Source of the DNA: Janthinobacterium sp051380875
GTDB taxonomy: Bacteria; Pseudomonadota; Gammaproteobacteria; Burkholderiales; Burkholderiaceae_D
Length of the DNA stretch: 64,000 nucleotides
Direction of reading: 5' to 3'
NCBI RefSeq assembly: GCF_051380875.1
Contig: NZ_JBNYXW010000020.1
Span: 56,058-120,057, forward strand
How positions within the stretch are numbered: the stretch's first letter is position 1; every line of letters begins with the position of its first letter. Made by a program: the position numbers and the translations under genes. The notes under the pieces are model-generated. The model was given only the letters and a program-made list of their open reading frames with translations, was not told where the DNA came from and searched no databases. Shown piece by piece: positions 34,600-43,790 of this stretch.

Positions 34600-35430
34600 A
34601 TGCCGATACTGAACCTGAGCACCGAAACCGATATCTATTACGAACTGATCGAGGGCGACCCCGCCAGGCCCTATCTGGTCTTCCTGCATGAGGGGCTCGG
34701 TTGCTGTGCGATGTGGAAAGATTTTCCGGCGCAGCTATGCCAGGCCACGCGATGCCGCGGCTTGCTGTATGACCGCCACGGCTACGGGCAGTCGTCGCCG
34801 CTGATGGTGCGCCGCCAGATCCATTATCTGCATGACTACGCACTGTGCGAGCTGCCGCAAGTACTTGCCAGCTTGATACCGGGGCAGGATCATTTTCTCG
34901 TCGGCCACTCCGATGGCGGCAGCATCGCCCTGATTTATGCGGCGCAGCAAGCACCGCGCTTGCGCGGCATCATCACGGAAGCAGCGCACGTGTTCGTGGA
35001 AAGCATGACACTCGATGGCATCCGTACGGCGGACGCGGCGTTTGGCGCGGGCAAGCTGGGTGCACTGGCGAAGTACCATGGCGAAAAAACCGGGAACATC
35101 TTCAAGGCCTGGTCCGACACTTGGCTCAGCTATGGCTTCCAGTTCTGGAACATCGAATACTTGCTGCCTTCCATCGAATGTCCGGCGCTGGTGGTGCAGG
35201 GCACGCAAGACCAGTACGGCAGTGCGGCCCAGGTCGACACCATCGTGGCGCAGGCGCTGAACGCCATGCCGGCCATGGTCGAGCAGTGTGGCCACACGCC
35301 GCACCAGGAGCAGCCGCAAGCGCTGCTGGCGCTGATGGAAGGTTTTTTACGGGGACGCATGGATGCGCCCCATCACCGGGGACAGGATGCGCATCCACCT
35401 GGAGCAACTGGTGCTGACGACCCGCGCTAA
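34600..35430 (+). CDS. Alpha/beta hydrolase
   Basis: A 276-residue alpha/beta hydrolase. The oxyanion segment is LVFLHEGLGCCAMWKDFPAQ, the nucleophile elbow GHSDGGSIALIYA, the acid strand PALVVQGTQDQYG, and the catalytic His is in VEQCGHTPHQEQP. All triad members are therefore present. The HEGLG variant, in place of HGxxG, resembles a branch with meta-cleavage-type or peptidase-type members, but the substrate cannot be told. The last 25 residues are polar and probably disordered. It lies just upstream of the T6SS locus, convergent with the minus-strand gene that follows; no functional link is shown. Confidence 0.85.
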   Translation: MPILNLSTETDIYYELIEGDPARPYLVFLHEGLGCCAMWKDFPAQLCQATRCRGLLYDRHGYGQSSPLMVRRQIHYLHDYALCELPQVLASLIPGQDHFLVGHSDGGSIALIYAAQQAPRLRGIITEAAHVFVESMTLDGIRTADAAFGAGKLGALAKYHGEKTGNIFKAWSDTWLSYGFQFWNIEYLLPSIECPALVVQGTQDQYGSAAQVDTIVAQALNAMPAMVEQCGHTPHQEQPQALLALMEGFLRGRMDAPHHRGQDAHPPGATGADDPR

Positions 35431-35450
35431 AGCGTGCTAAACCGCGCCGC

Positions 35451-36146
35451 TCAATGGCAGGCGGAATCGCTGTCCCAGCGGCCTGAGCAGATGCGCGAGC
35501 GGCACAGCATGCCTTCGATCAGGCCTAGTTGCTTGCAGCGCTGCAACAGACTCGCTGTTTCCTCCTCTTCCTTGCGCAGCACCACGTCGCGCACCGGCGC
35601 CGCCGTGCCTTCTTGCCGATGCGCATGCGCCACCATGGCCGTCAACAAGGCGACATCGCTGTCGCCTGGCGCCGTTGTCGCCGGCCTGGGTGCTGGCCGG
35701 CGGACGGTGGCCTGGCGCCCGGGCGGCGTCTTGCGCGGCGCGGGCATTGTGGTGGCCAGGGCCGGCACGGCTGGCGGCGCGGCCTCATTGATGATGGTGG
35801 CCGCCGTGGGGAGCTGCTGCGGCGAGATGCTGGGCACGGCGGTCACGGCAGTCACGGCGGCGGCATGCGGCGTGGCTGCCCCGTTTGTTTTGAGAGGCGG
35901 GGCCGATTCGGGCGCATAAACGAGCACTGCCACGATGAGCGCCGCTGCGCCCACGGCCGCGGCCGCCATTGCAGCGCGCGGCAAGGTGGGGCGCCAGCGC
36001 GCAACTACCGGGGCAGCGGCCGGTATTGCGCCATGTTCGAGCTGGGACAGGATGCGGTTGCCGTCGGCCTCGCTGGCGGCCACATTGGCCAGGCTCAGCA
36101 GGTTCGGGCCGCGCGGATGGCCATCCCCGGTTTTCAGTAAAGACAA
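35451..36146 (-). CDS. Hypothetical single-pass membrane protein with four-Cys tail (TTG start)
   Basis: A 231-residue protein of unknown family. The TTG start at 36146 is preceded by GGAGGTGA at ideal spacing, a full anti-16S match, which decides the start. The N-terminal 60 residues are cytoplasmic (SLLKTGDGHPRG, ASEADGNRILSQLEHG), then one helix AAAAVGAAALIVAVLVYAPE, a long Ala/Pro/Thr-rich linker, and a compact C-terminal end with cysteines in LLQRCKQLGLIEGMLCRSRI, then CSGRWDSDSACH. The pattern suggests a periplasmic disulfide-stabilised knob. It is divergent from the M15 peptidase gene at the edge of the T6SS locus. Confidence 0.65.
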   Translation of the reverse strand: MSLLKTGDGHPRGPNLLSLANVAASEADGNRILSQLEHGAIPAAAPVVARWRPTLPRAAMAAAAVGAAALIVAVLVYAPESAPPLKTNGAATPHAAAVTAVTAVPSISPQQLPTAATIINEAAPPAVPALATTMPAPRKTPPGRQATVRRPAPRPATTAPGDSDVALLTAMVAHAHRQEGTAAPVRDVVLRKEEEETASLLQRCKQLGLIEGMLCRSRICSGRWDSDSACH

Positions 36147-36276
36147 AATATCACCTCCGAACTGGATCGAACTTGATGTAAACCGCGTGCCTGCGGCGCG
36201 TGGGCGCATACGATCTAGCGATACTGCCGAGCAATTGCTGTCCGGCCCCTCGCTGATCCCTGTCACGGAGCGCCCC

Positions 36277-37116
36277 ATGTTCGTCGCCCTGGTCCTGATG
36301 TATTTCCTGCTCGCCTGTTTCGCTTGCTGGCTGCTGCTGTTTCCCGGCGGCCGCGCGCTGCTGCTGCACGCCATGGTCAACCTGGGCTGGCGCGTGCAGC
36401 GGCGCGCCCAGCGCCTGAACCGTGGCGGTGGCGCGCAATGGCAGCGCCTGCAGCTGCACACGGGTTCCGGCATGGCGCGTGCCTGGCACCAGCTGTTGCA
36501 ACACCGCTGGCTGTCGCTGGCGGGCAGTGTGCTGATCCTCGTGCCGCCACTGCTGGCCTGGCTGTCGAGCGACCGCATCGCCCTGCGCGGCTATGCTGAC
36601 CGGCAACATGTCATCAATGACCAGGTCAGCGACTTGCTCAAGGGCGAGCAACTGGTGCCGCCGCCGACCCTGCCGCCGCTGCTGTTTTCCACGGCGGAGG
36701 TGACGCAGCTGCGACCGCTGCTGGGCGGCGCCAGCCGTAACTGGCAATTGCTCGAGCATGACTACGCGCAACGGCTGCTACTGGTCTTTAAAATCATGAA
36801 AGACGTGCATGGCTATGAGATGGTCTTGCTGGAGGGTTACCGCAGTCCGGGGCGCCAGAACCAGCTGGCGGCGGCCGGTCCGAACGTGACGAATGCCAAG
36901 GCGTTTCAAAGCTATCACCAGTACGGCCTGGCGGCCGATTGCGCATTCATGCATGAAGGAAAGCTCATCATTTCTGAAAAAAATGCCTGGGCCATGCGCG
37001 GCTACCGTTTATATGGCGTGACGGCCGAATCGGTGGGCCTGCGCTGGGGCGGGCGCTGGAGCATGATGGATTTCGGCCATACGGAATTGCCACAACCGCG
37101 CGTCCTGGGCAAGTAA
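36277..37116 (+). CDS. M15 family (VanY/LdcB-like) peptidase, membrane-anchored
   Basis: A 279-residue protein with two N-terminal hydrophobic segments (FVALVLMYFLLACFACWLLL and LSLAGSVLILVPPLLAWLSS) and a C-terminal M15 zinc peptidase domain: GYRSPGRQN, SYHQYGLAADCAF (HxxxxxxD zinc ligands) and MDFGHTEL (third ligand). M15 enzymes cleave peptidoglycan stem peptides. Next to tssM it resembles, in role, the Acinetobacter TagX peptidase that opens the cell wall for T6SS assembly; this is inference. ATG 36277 has GGAG at 36267-36270. The earlier in-frame start at 35935 overlaps the divergent gene and is not credible. Confidence 0.85.
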   Translation: MFVALVLMYFLLACFACWLLLFPGGRALLLHAMVNLGWRVQRRAQRLNRGGGAQWQRLQLHTGSGMARAWHQLLQHRWLSLAGSVLILVPPLLAWLSSDRIALRGYADRQHVINDQVSDLLKGEQLVPPPTLPPLLFSTAEVTQLRPLLGGASRNWQLLEHDYAQRLLLVFKIMKDVHGYEMVLLEGYRSPGRQNQLAAAGPNVTNAKAFQSYHQYGLAADCAFMHEGKLIISEKNAWAMRGYRLYGVTAESVGLRWGGRWSMMDFGHTELPQPRVLGK

Positions 37117-37346
37117 GCAGTCACAACAGGGCGCGCCAGCCATTCTAGCGCCGTCAGCGCGTGGCTGATTCACTGGCGAGCTGATGCTTGCGCAGCGTCA
37201 ACGGCGAGGCGCCGCGCGCCTGGGACGGCCCACTGGAACTTGTCATTTATCAACAAAGTCTCGCTGCATTGCTGTCAGGATGGGCTGCGTCCGCCTTGCT
37301 TTGCGGCGGCGCCATTCCTGCTTTGCGACCTCACCCTGGGCTCATC

Positions 37347-40300
37347 ATGCTGCGACGAATCTGGCATTTCCTGACCGACAGCGGCAATCTGAGCATCCTC
37401 GGTTTCGTGGCGCTGGCCGTGTTTCTTTACCTGGGCGCCGAGGTGCTGGAAGTGGCGCTGATCTGGGCGCTGGCCTTGCTGCTGCTGGCCTTGATGATCT
37501 GGCTGGGCGTGTGGCTGTGGCGCCGGCGCCGCGCGCGGCGCGATGCGCTGGCGCTGGGCCAGGCCATCCTCAACCAGGCCGAGATCGCCGCTGCTCAGGC
37601 AGCCTCGGCATCGACGGCATCACATCCGCAGCATGGCGAACTCGACGCCGTGCGCACGGGCATGCTGGAAGCCATCGACACGATCAAGAGTTCCAAGCTG
37701 GGTCTCAAGTCGGGCGCCGCCGCCCTGTATGAATTGCCGTGGTACATGATCATCGGCAATCCGGCCGCCGGCAAGAGTAGCGCCATCGTGCACTCGGGCC
37801 TGCAATTTCCTTTCGCCGATGGCAAGGTCGTGCAAGGCGTGGGCGGCACGCGCAACTGCGACTGGTTCTTCACCACGGATGGCATCGTGCTCGACACGGC
37901 GGGACGCTATTGCGTCGTCGACGAGCACCGCGGCGAATGGTTCGGCTTTCTCGACCTGCTGAAAAAATACCGGCGCAAGGCGCCCATCAACGGCATCCTC
38001 ATCGCCGTCAGCATTGCCGAACTGGGCGGCGACCCCGATGTCGGCATGCAACTGGCGCGCAGCCTGCGCAAGCGCGTGCAGGACGTCATCGAGCGCCTGG
38101 AAGTGTTCGCGCCCCTGTACATCATATTTACCAAGGCCGACCTGATCGCCGGCTTCACGGAGTTTTTCGGGGAAGCCGAACGCAGCGAACGCGAGCGCGT
38201 CTGGGGCGCCACCATGGCGTATCAGCGCAAGCTGCCCACGGCGCAGCTGCTGAATTTTTTCGACCAGAGTTTCGACGAATTGCACGATGGCTTGACGGAA
38301 CTGAGCCTGGCCAACATGGCGCACCGGCAACGCACGACGATGGCGCCCGGCGTATTTACTTTTCCGCTCGAGTTCGCCGCCATGAAGCCCGCCTTGCGCG
38401 CCTTCATCGCCACTCTGTTCGAAGAAAATCCGTTCCAGTTCCAGCCTGTGTTCCGCGGCTTTTACCTGACCAGCGCGCTGCAGGAAGGCGTACCCGTGAG
38501 CGCTTCCTCGCAGCAGGTGGCGCGCCGCTTCGACCTGGCCTTCGCGCCAGCGCCGGCCTTGCTGCCCGCGGGTGCGCGCCAGCATGGCTATTTCCTGCTC
38601 GATCTGTTTCGCAAGGTAATTTTTGCTGACAAGCACCTGGTGGCCAACTATGCCAGCCGTGCCAAGACGCGTTTCAAGTATGCCGTGTTCCTGACGGCCA
38701 CCGTGACCCTGGGCGCCTGCCTGGGCGGCTGGAGCTGGTCGTACCTGGGCAACCGGCAACTGGTGGCCAATGTCGAGGCCGATCTAAACAAGGTGGTGCG
38801 CCTGCAGGAGCAGCGCCTGGACCTGCAATCGCGCCTCGAAGCGCTGGAGATATTGCAGGACCGCATCGAGCAGCTCGAAGCGTACCGCACGCAACGGCCG
38901 TGGTCCTTGCGCATGGGCCTGTATCAGGGAGAGTTGCTCGAACGCAAGCTGCGCGAAGAATATTTCGCCGGCGCGCGCCACGTCATGCTCGACCCCGTGG
39001 TGGCTGCGCTGGAAGGCTTGCTGGCGGAAATGAACGCCAGCGCCGATCAGTTGCAGCCGACGGCGCGCACGCCGCAGACGCCGGCCGCCGTTCCAGCCGC
39101 ATCGCCCGCCGTATCTCCCGTCGCTCTGCGCACCTTTCAGTACCAGGCCGCGTCGCCGACGAATGTGGAAGACGCCTATAACGCGCTGAAAACCTATCTG
39201 ATGCTGGCCGATAAAACGCATGCGGAGAGCAGCCATTTGAATGACCAGATGACGCGCTTCTGGCGCGGCTGGCTGGAGGGCAACCGGGGCGCCATGCCGC
39301 GCGAGCAGATGATACGCAGCGCCGAGCGGCTGCTGACGTTTTATCTGGCGCAGGTGGCCGATCCATCGTGGCCGCGCATCGAACAGAAGCTGGCGCTGGT
39401 CGATCAGGCGCGCGAAAATCTGCGCCGCGTGGTGCGCGGCATGCCGGCGCGCGAGCGCGTGTACGCCGACATCAAGGCGCGCGCGGCGACGCGTTTTGCC
39501 GGCGTGACGGTGGCGCGCATCGTCGGAGAACAGGACCAGGCGCTGCTGGCCGGCAGTCATGCGGTGTCCGGCGCCTACACCCGCCAGGCCTGGGAAACGT
39601 TCGTTGAAGGGGCGTTTCGCGAGGCCGCCAACGGCGAACTGCAAAGCGCCGACTGGGTCCTGAAAAGCGCGTCCACCGACGACCTGACACTCGAAGGCAG
39701 CCCGGAACAGATCGAGAAAAACCTGGTGGCCATGTACAAGGCCGACTATGCGCGCGAATGGCAGAAGTTCGTGCAGGGCGTGGCCATCGCCGACCTGAAA
39801 GGCTTTGACGGCGCCGTGCAAGCCATGAACCGCCTGGGCGACCCGCAAGCGTCGCCCATCGCCAAGCTGCTGACGAGCATCTACCAGGAAACCTCGTGGG
39901 ACAATCCGGCGCTGCAAAATGCGCAATTGCGCAAGGCCGAGCGGGGCATCATCGCCTGGTTCAAGGAGACGCTGCTGCGCCGCGCGCCGTCGCAACTGAC
40001 GGCCAATCCCGGCCTGAACGCGCAGATCGATCCGGCCCGCCTGGATAAATCGATGGGGCCCGTGGGCCGCGAATTTGCCGGCGTGGGCAAGCTGGTGGCC
40101 GCCAAGGACAAGGGGGCATCGCTGATGCGCGCCTACCTGGAAGCGCTGTCAAAACTGCGCAGCCGATTGAACCAGCTGAAGAACCAGGGCGACGCTGGCC
40201 CCGGCGCGCGCCAGTTCATGCAGCAGACCCTGGAAGGCAGCGGCTCCGAACTGGCCGACGCCCTAAAACTGGTCGATGAACAGATGCTCACGGGGATGAG

Positions 40301-41192
40301 CGACGCGCAAAAGCAGGCCATACGCCCCATCCTCGTGCGGCCATTGATGCAGACCTTCGCCGTCATCGTCGCGCCGGCCGAACTGGAGATCAACAAGACC
40401 TGGGCGGCGCAAGTGTATGAGCCGTTCCAGAAGTCGCTGGCGAATAAATATCCGTTTGCGCCTGCGGCGCGCATCGAGGCGAGCAATCTGGAGATCGGCC
40501 AGTTCTTCGGGCCGGAAGGGCTGGTGGCGAAATTTGTCACCACCTCCATGGGCCCCCTGGTGGTGCGGCGCGGCGATGTGCTGGCGCCGCGCACCTGGGC
40601 CGACATGGGCATCAGCCTGTCGCCGCAGGTAGTGGCGCGCTTTCCTGGCTGGATCGCGCCGCTGGGTGCGGGCGGCGTGGCGGCCACGTCGACGGCGGCG
40701 CAGACCGTCTTTCAAATCCAGCCGTCGCCGGCACCGGGCACGCAGGAATACACGGTGGAGATCGACGGCCAGCAGCTACGCTACCGCAATACGCCGGCGC
40801 AGTGGACGAATATGCTGCATCCTGGCCCGCAGGGCGCATCTGGCATGCAGGGTGCACGCATAACGGCCGTCACCTTCGACGGGCGCACGCTGGAACTGTT
40901 CAACGAACCGGGCCAGTTTGGCCTGAAGCGCATGATCGATGCGGCGACAAAAAAACGCAAGGATGGCGGCGTGTTCGAATTGCGCTGGACGCGCGGCGAC
41001 ATCAGCGTGGCGCTGGACCTGAAAATCACCAGCAGCGCCGAGACGACGGGCGCGGGCGCGGGCGGGACTGCGGCCGTGCTGGAACAGGGCTTTCGCGGCA
41101 TGAAGCTGCCCGAGACCATCGCCGGCGCAGCAGCTGCCAAACCGGCAAGCGTCGCGGGCGTGGCAGATGCCGTGGCCGAGGTGACGCCGTGA
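37347..41192 (+). CDS. tssM: T6SS membrane complex protein TssM (IcmF)
   Basis: TssM is the large inner-membrane protein that with TssL and TssJ forms the T6SS trans-envelope channel. The 1281-residue product has two N-terminal helices (LSILGFVALAVFLYLGAEVL and ALIWALALLLLALMIWLGVW), a Walker A GNPAAGKSS at residues 137-145 in the GTPase-like domain, a third helix near residue 435-460 (YAVFLTATVTLGACLGGWSW), and a large periplasmic C-terminal part that contacts TssJ. ATG 37347 is chosen over the upstream TTG at 37188, which would add an unusual 53-residue leader. The stop overlaps the GTG start of tagF. Confidence 0.95.
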   Translation: MLRRIWHFLTDSGNLSILGFVALAVFLYLGAEVLEVALIWALALLLLALMIWLGVWLWRRRRARRDALALGQAILNQAEIAAAQAASASTASHPQHGELDAVRTGMLEAIDTIKSSKLGLKSGAAALYELPWYMIIGNPAAGKSSAIVHSGLQFPFADGKVVQGVGGTRNCDWFFTTDGIVLDTAGRYCVVDEHRGEWFGFLDLLKKYRRKAPINGILIAVSIAELGGDPDVGMQLARSLRKRVQDVIERLEVFAPLYIIFTKADLIAGFTEFFGEAERSERERVWGATMAYQRKLPTAQLLNFFDQSFDELHDGLTELSLANMAHRQRTTMAPGVFTFPLEFAAMKPALRAFIATLFEENPFQFQPVFRGFYLTSALQEGVPVSASSQQVARRFDLAFAPAPALLPAGARQHGYFLLDLFRKVIFADKHLVANYASRAKTRFKYAVFLTATVTLGACLGGWSWSYLGNRQLVANVEADLNKVVRLQEQRLDLQSRLEALEILQDRIEQLEAYRTQRPWSLRMGLYQGELLERKLREEYFAGARHVMLDPVVAALEGLLAEMNASADQLQPTARTPQTPAAVPAASPAVSPVALRTFQYQAASPTNVEDAYNALKTYLMLADKTHAESSHLNDQMTRFWRGWLEGNRGAMPREQMIRSAERLLTFYLAQVADPSWPRIEQKLALVDQARENLRRVVRGMPARERVYADIKARAATRFAGVTVARIVGEQDQALLAGSHAVSGAYTRQAWETFVEGAFREAANGELQSADWVLKSASTDDLTLEGSPEQIEKNLVAMYKADYAREWQKFVQGVAIADLKGFDGAVQAMNRLGDPQASPIAKLLTSIYQETSWDNPALQNAQLRKAERGIIAWFKETLLRRAPSQLTANPGLNAQIDPARLDKSMGPVGREFAGVGKLVAAKDKGASLMRAYLEALSKLRSRLNQLKNQGDAGPGARQFMQQTLEGSGSELADALKLVDEQMLTGMSDAQKQAIRPILVRPLMQTFAVIVAPAELEINKTWAAQVYEPFQKSLANKYPFAPAARIEASNLEIGQFFGPEGLVAKFVTTSMGPLVVRRGDVLAPRTWADMGISLSPQVVARFPGWIAPLGAGGVAATSTAAQTVFQIQPSPAPGTQEYTVEIDGQQLRYRNTPAQWTNMLHPGPQGASGMQGARITAVTFDGRTLELFNEPGQFGLKRMIDAATKKRKDGGVFELRWTRGDISVALDLKITSSAETTGAGAGGTAAVLEQGFRGMKLPETIAGAAAAKPASVAGVADAVAEVTP

Positions 41193-42169
41193 AGCGCGCG
41201 CCGCAACAGGTGCGCCTGGGCTACTTTGGCAAAATCCCCGCGCGTGGCGACTTTATCAAGGCGTGCGACAACCACGCGCTGGTGCAACTGCTCGACGACT
41301 GGCTGGCGCAGGCCATGAACGCCCTGACGGCGGAGCCGCGCTGGAAACTCAATTATGATGCCTTGCCGCCGCTGCGCTTTGCCTTCGTCGGCACGCGCAG
41401 CCGGCGCGCCATCGCCGGGCGCTTGCAGGCGAGCAGCGACCAGTCGCAGCGGCGCTTTCCCTTCATGGCCATGGGCGCGCTGGAAGTCGATGACGCCGAC
41501 GCCTTTGTCGCCTGCAGCCCGCTGGTGCTGGCGCCGCTGTGGCAGCGCGTGGAGCAGCTGTCGCAAGGCATCGTGGCCAGTGCCGAACCGGGGCCGGCGC
41601 TGCTGGCACTGGCCGGCAATGTGGTGGAAATCGATACGGCCGCCGCCTGCCATGCGGCGCAATTGTTCGCCTTCCTGCAGACGCAGACGGTGCACAGCCT
41701 GCAAGCCATGCTGGCCACGCCTACGTTTTCCGTGACGCTGCGCGAACTGTTGCTGGGGCTCGGCTTGCTGCTGCGGCCAGTGCGCCAGAGTGGCCGGCCG
41801 CGCCTGGAAAAAAGCCTGGTGCTGCCATTGCCGCAAGAGGCGCAAGAGCGCGCGCTGGTGGCCAGTTTCTGGCTGCACCTGGTCACGCCATTCTTGCGCC
41901 AGGCCGATTTCGAACTGGCGCTGTTCTTCGCCCATCTTGATGCAGCACCGGTGCTGGTGATCGGCTTTTGCGGCGCCGATCCGCATGGCTTGCGCGCCCT
42001 GATCGAGCCGCGGGCGGGCAGCGAACGGCTGGTCGTGTTCGACCAGCTGGACTGGGTCGAGGAGCAGCTGGGGCAAGACCCTGCGCTGCGCCGGTTGTCC
42101 GCCTGCCTGCAGCAAGAGCAGCTCTCGCTGCGTTCGGCCTGCGCCATGTTTGCCGATACTTTTGCCTGA
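41189..42169 (+). CDS. tagF: T6SS-associated protein TagF
   Basis: A 326-residue protein beginning at GTG 41189, overlapping the tssM stop. The N-terminal TagF domain opens VRLGYFGKIPARGDFIKACD, the family signature, and includes QRRFPFMAMGAL. TagF is a post-translational repressor that sequesters the Fha scaffold in Pseudomonas. Here no Fha, PpkA or PppA gene is in the window, so its partner is not evident. It is followed by an OmpA-like gene after 9 bp, in one unit with tssM. Confidence 0.92.
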   Translation: MKRAPQQVRLGYFGKIPARGDFIKACDNHALVQLLDDWLAQAMNALTAEPRWKLNYDALPPLRFAFVGTRSRRAIAGRLQASSDQSQRRFPFMAMGALEVDDADAFVACSPLVLAPLWQRVEQLSQGIVASAEPGPALLALAGNVVEIDTAAACHAAQLFAFLQTQTVHSLQAMLATPTFSVTLRELLLGLGLLLRPVRQSGRPRLEKSLVLPLPQEAQERALVASFWLHLVTPFLRQADFELALFFAHLDAAPVLVIGFCGADPHGLRALIEPRAGSERLVVFDQLDWVEEQLGQDPALRRLSACLQQEQLSLRSACAMFADTFA

Positions 42170-42178
42170 AGGATTGCG

Positions 42179-42967
42179 ATGAAACCACCCGTTTTCTTCC
42201 TCTTGCTGCTGCTTGCTGGCGCCCCTTGCCGCGCCCAGGCGCAGGCGCAAGCACCCGCCACGCCCTTGCCGGGGCAGATCCTCGTCACCGGCACCCTGGC
42301 CGATGAAGCGGGCAAGGCGGCCGTGCTGGCCCGTTTGCGCGAGTTGTATGGCGCCGAGCGCGTGGTCGACCAGATCGCCGTCGGTAACGTGGCCGTGCCA
42401 GCCAACTGGAACGCCTATGTGCAGAAACTGATCGTGCCGAACCTGAAGCTCATTTCACGCGGACAGATCAGCATCGACGGCAACAACGTCAGCGTGCGCG
42501 GCGAAGTGGCGAATGAAGCGCAGCGCCAGCAGATCGCCAGCGACATCGCCACCAGCCTCAATCCCACGTATATCGTCAACAATGGCTTGCGCGTCAAGGC
42601 GGCCGAGGCCGAACAGGGCATGCTCGATGCGGCGCTCGACAAGCGCATCATCGAATTCGACAGCGGCAAGGCGAGCATCACGCCGGCCGGCATGGCCATC
42701 TTGGGCGAAATGGCGGCCGTCATGCAAAAGCTCAAGGAGCGCAAGGTGGAAGTGATCGGCCACACGGACAATACGGGCCTGCGCGCCAGCAACGTGGCCC
42801 TGAGCCAGGCGCGCGCCGACGCCGTGCGCAGCTATTTCAGCATGCAAGGTATCAAGGCCGAGGCGGTGCTGACGTCGGGCCAGGGCCCGGACCGTCCCGT
42901 GGCCAGCAACGCCACGGCCGATGGGCGGGCGCGCAACCGGCGCATCGAGTTCAGAATTGCACAATGA
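42179..42967 (+). CDS. OmpA-like cell-wall-binding protein of the T6SS locus
   Basis: A 262-residue exported protein. The signal peptide KPPVFFLLLLLAGAPCRAQA is followed by two BON-like repeats (QILVTGTLADEAGKAAVLAR, RGQISIDGNNVSVRGEVANE) and a C-terminal OmpA domain with EVIGHTDNTGLRASNVALSQ and GRARNRRIEF, which binds peptidoglycan. In many T6SS clusters this domain is fused to TssL; here TssL (minus strand, convergent) lacks it, so this protein may provide the wall anchor in trans, as TagL-like proteins do. No membrane helix other than the signal is seen. Confidence 0.87.
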   Translation: MKPPVFFLLLLLAGAPCRAQAQAQAPATPLPGQILVTGTLADEAGKAAVLARLRELYGAERVVDQIAVGNVAVPANWNAYVQKLIVPNLKLISRGQISIDGNNVSVRGEVANEAQRQQIASDIATSLNPTYIVNNGLRVKAAEAEQGMLDAALDKRIIEFDSGKASITPAGMAILGEMAAVMQKLKERKVEVIGHTDNTGLRASNVALSQARADAVRSYFSMQGIKAEAVLTSGQGPDRPVASNATADGRARNRRIEFRIAQ

Positions 42968-42992
42968 TCAACGCGCAGTAGTCAGGCGCACT

Positions 42993-43790
42993 TCACGGTA
43001 ACGTGATGCTCAGGTGCGCAGGGCGTGGCGCCAGCTTGACCAGGTCGGCATACGCCGCCAAGGTGATCTGCGTGCCGCGCGTCAGATGCGTTTTCAGGCC
43101 CAGATAGGCGCAGATGGCCAGCAGGGCGAAAAAGCTCGACAAGACCCACAGCGGCACATCGCTGCGGCGCTTGTTGACTACCTGGTCGGGTCGTTCAGCG
43201 CGCGGCGCGAAACCCCGGCTCTTGCCCTTGATGTGGGCGATCTCGTCGCCCAGGCGGCCACTCAGATAGCTGAGCTTTTCGCCGCCGTCGATCGCATATT
43301 TACCCTGGAAGCCGAGCAATAAACACATGTGGAACACTTGCAGCGCCTGCACGCGCATGGCGCCCTTGCCGCGCAGCGCGTCGAGGCGGTCGAAAAAATG
43401 TTCACCGGCCAGCTGGTCGCCAAAGATCAGCAGCTGCAGCGGGCGCCGTTCCCACTGCGTGCGCAGGGCGAACGGCGAGGCCAGGATGATTTCATCGACG
43501 GCCGCGCAAAATGCATATTTGGCCGCTTCGATATCGTCGCCATCGGCGCGGATCTTCTTCGCTTCGCGTTCGAAGTCGCCGAGGAAGGCCGTGATGCGCT
43601 CCATGAAGCCCTGTTCGTCGCCGGGTGCCGAGCCGTTCTTCAGCATGAACAGCATGTAAAAACCTTCGTGCATCAGCTCAAACAGGGCGTTGCCGGTATG
43701 GCGATTGGCCGTGCCGGCGGCATAGGCAGGAGAGGGGCCGCGTGGCCCCAGGAGGGAGGGCGCCGCGCGCCGTTCGATGAGCTGGCTCAT
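42993..43790 (-). CDS. tssL: T6SS membrane protein TssL (DotU/IcmH), short form
   Basis: A 265-residue DotU-type protein. The cytoplasmic helical domain contains GNALFELMHEGFYMLFML, AKYAFCAAVDEIILASPF and FGDQLAGEHFFDRLDALRG, and a single C-terminal helix VPLWVLSSFFALLAICAYLG is followed by a short periplasmic tail. It therefore lacks the peptidoglycan-binding OmpA extension of evolved TssL proteins. The start overlaps the tssK stop by 4 bp; the tssJ-K-L order is standard. Confidence 0.94.
   Translation of the reverse strand: MSQLIERRAAPSLLGPRGPSPAYAAGTANRHTGNALFELMHEGFYMLFMLKNGSAPGDEQGFMERITAFLGDFEREAKKIRADGDDIEAAKYAFCAAVDEIILASPFALRTQWERRPLQLLIFGDQLAGEHFFDRLDALRGKGAMRVQALQVFHMCLLLGFQGKYAIDGGEKLSYLSGRLGDEIAHIKGKSRGFAPRAERPDQVVNKRRSDVPLWVLSSFFALLAICAYLGLKTHLTRGTQITLAAYADLVKLAPRPAHLSITLP

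Noticed and set aside
35935..36276. Longer N-terminus for the M15 peptidase from an in-frame start at 35935
   Set aside because: It would overlap the divergent Cys-knob gene and its Shine-Dalgarno; GGAG before ATG 36277 and the hydrophobic first helix fit better.
37188..37346. TTG start of tssM adding 53 residues
   Set aside because: The extra residues (EAPRAWDGPLELVIYQQSLA and on) do not match TssM, and the ATG at 37347 lies right before the first helix.
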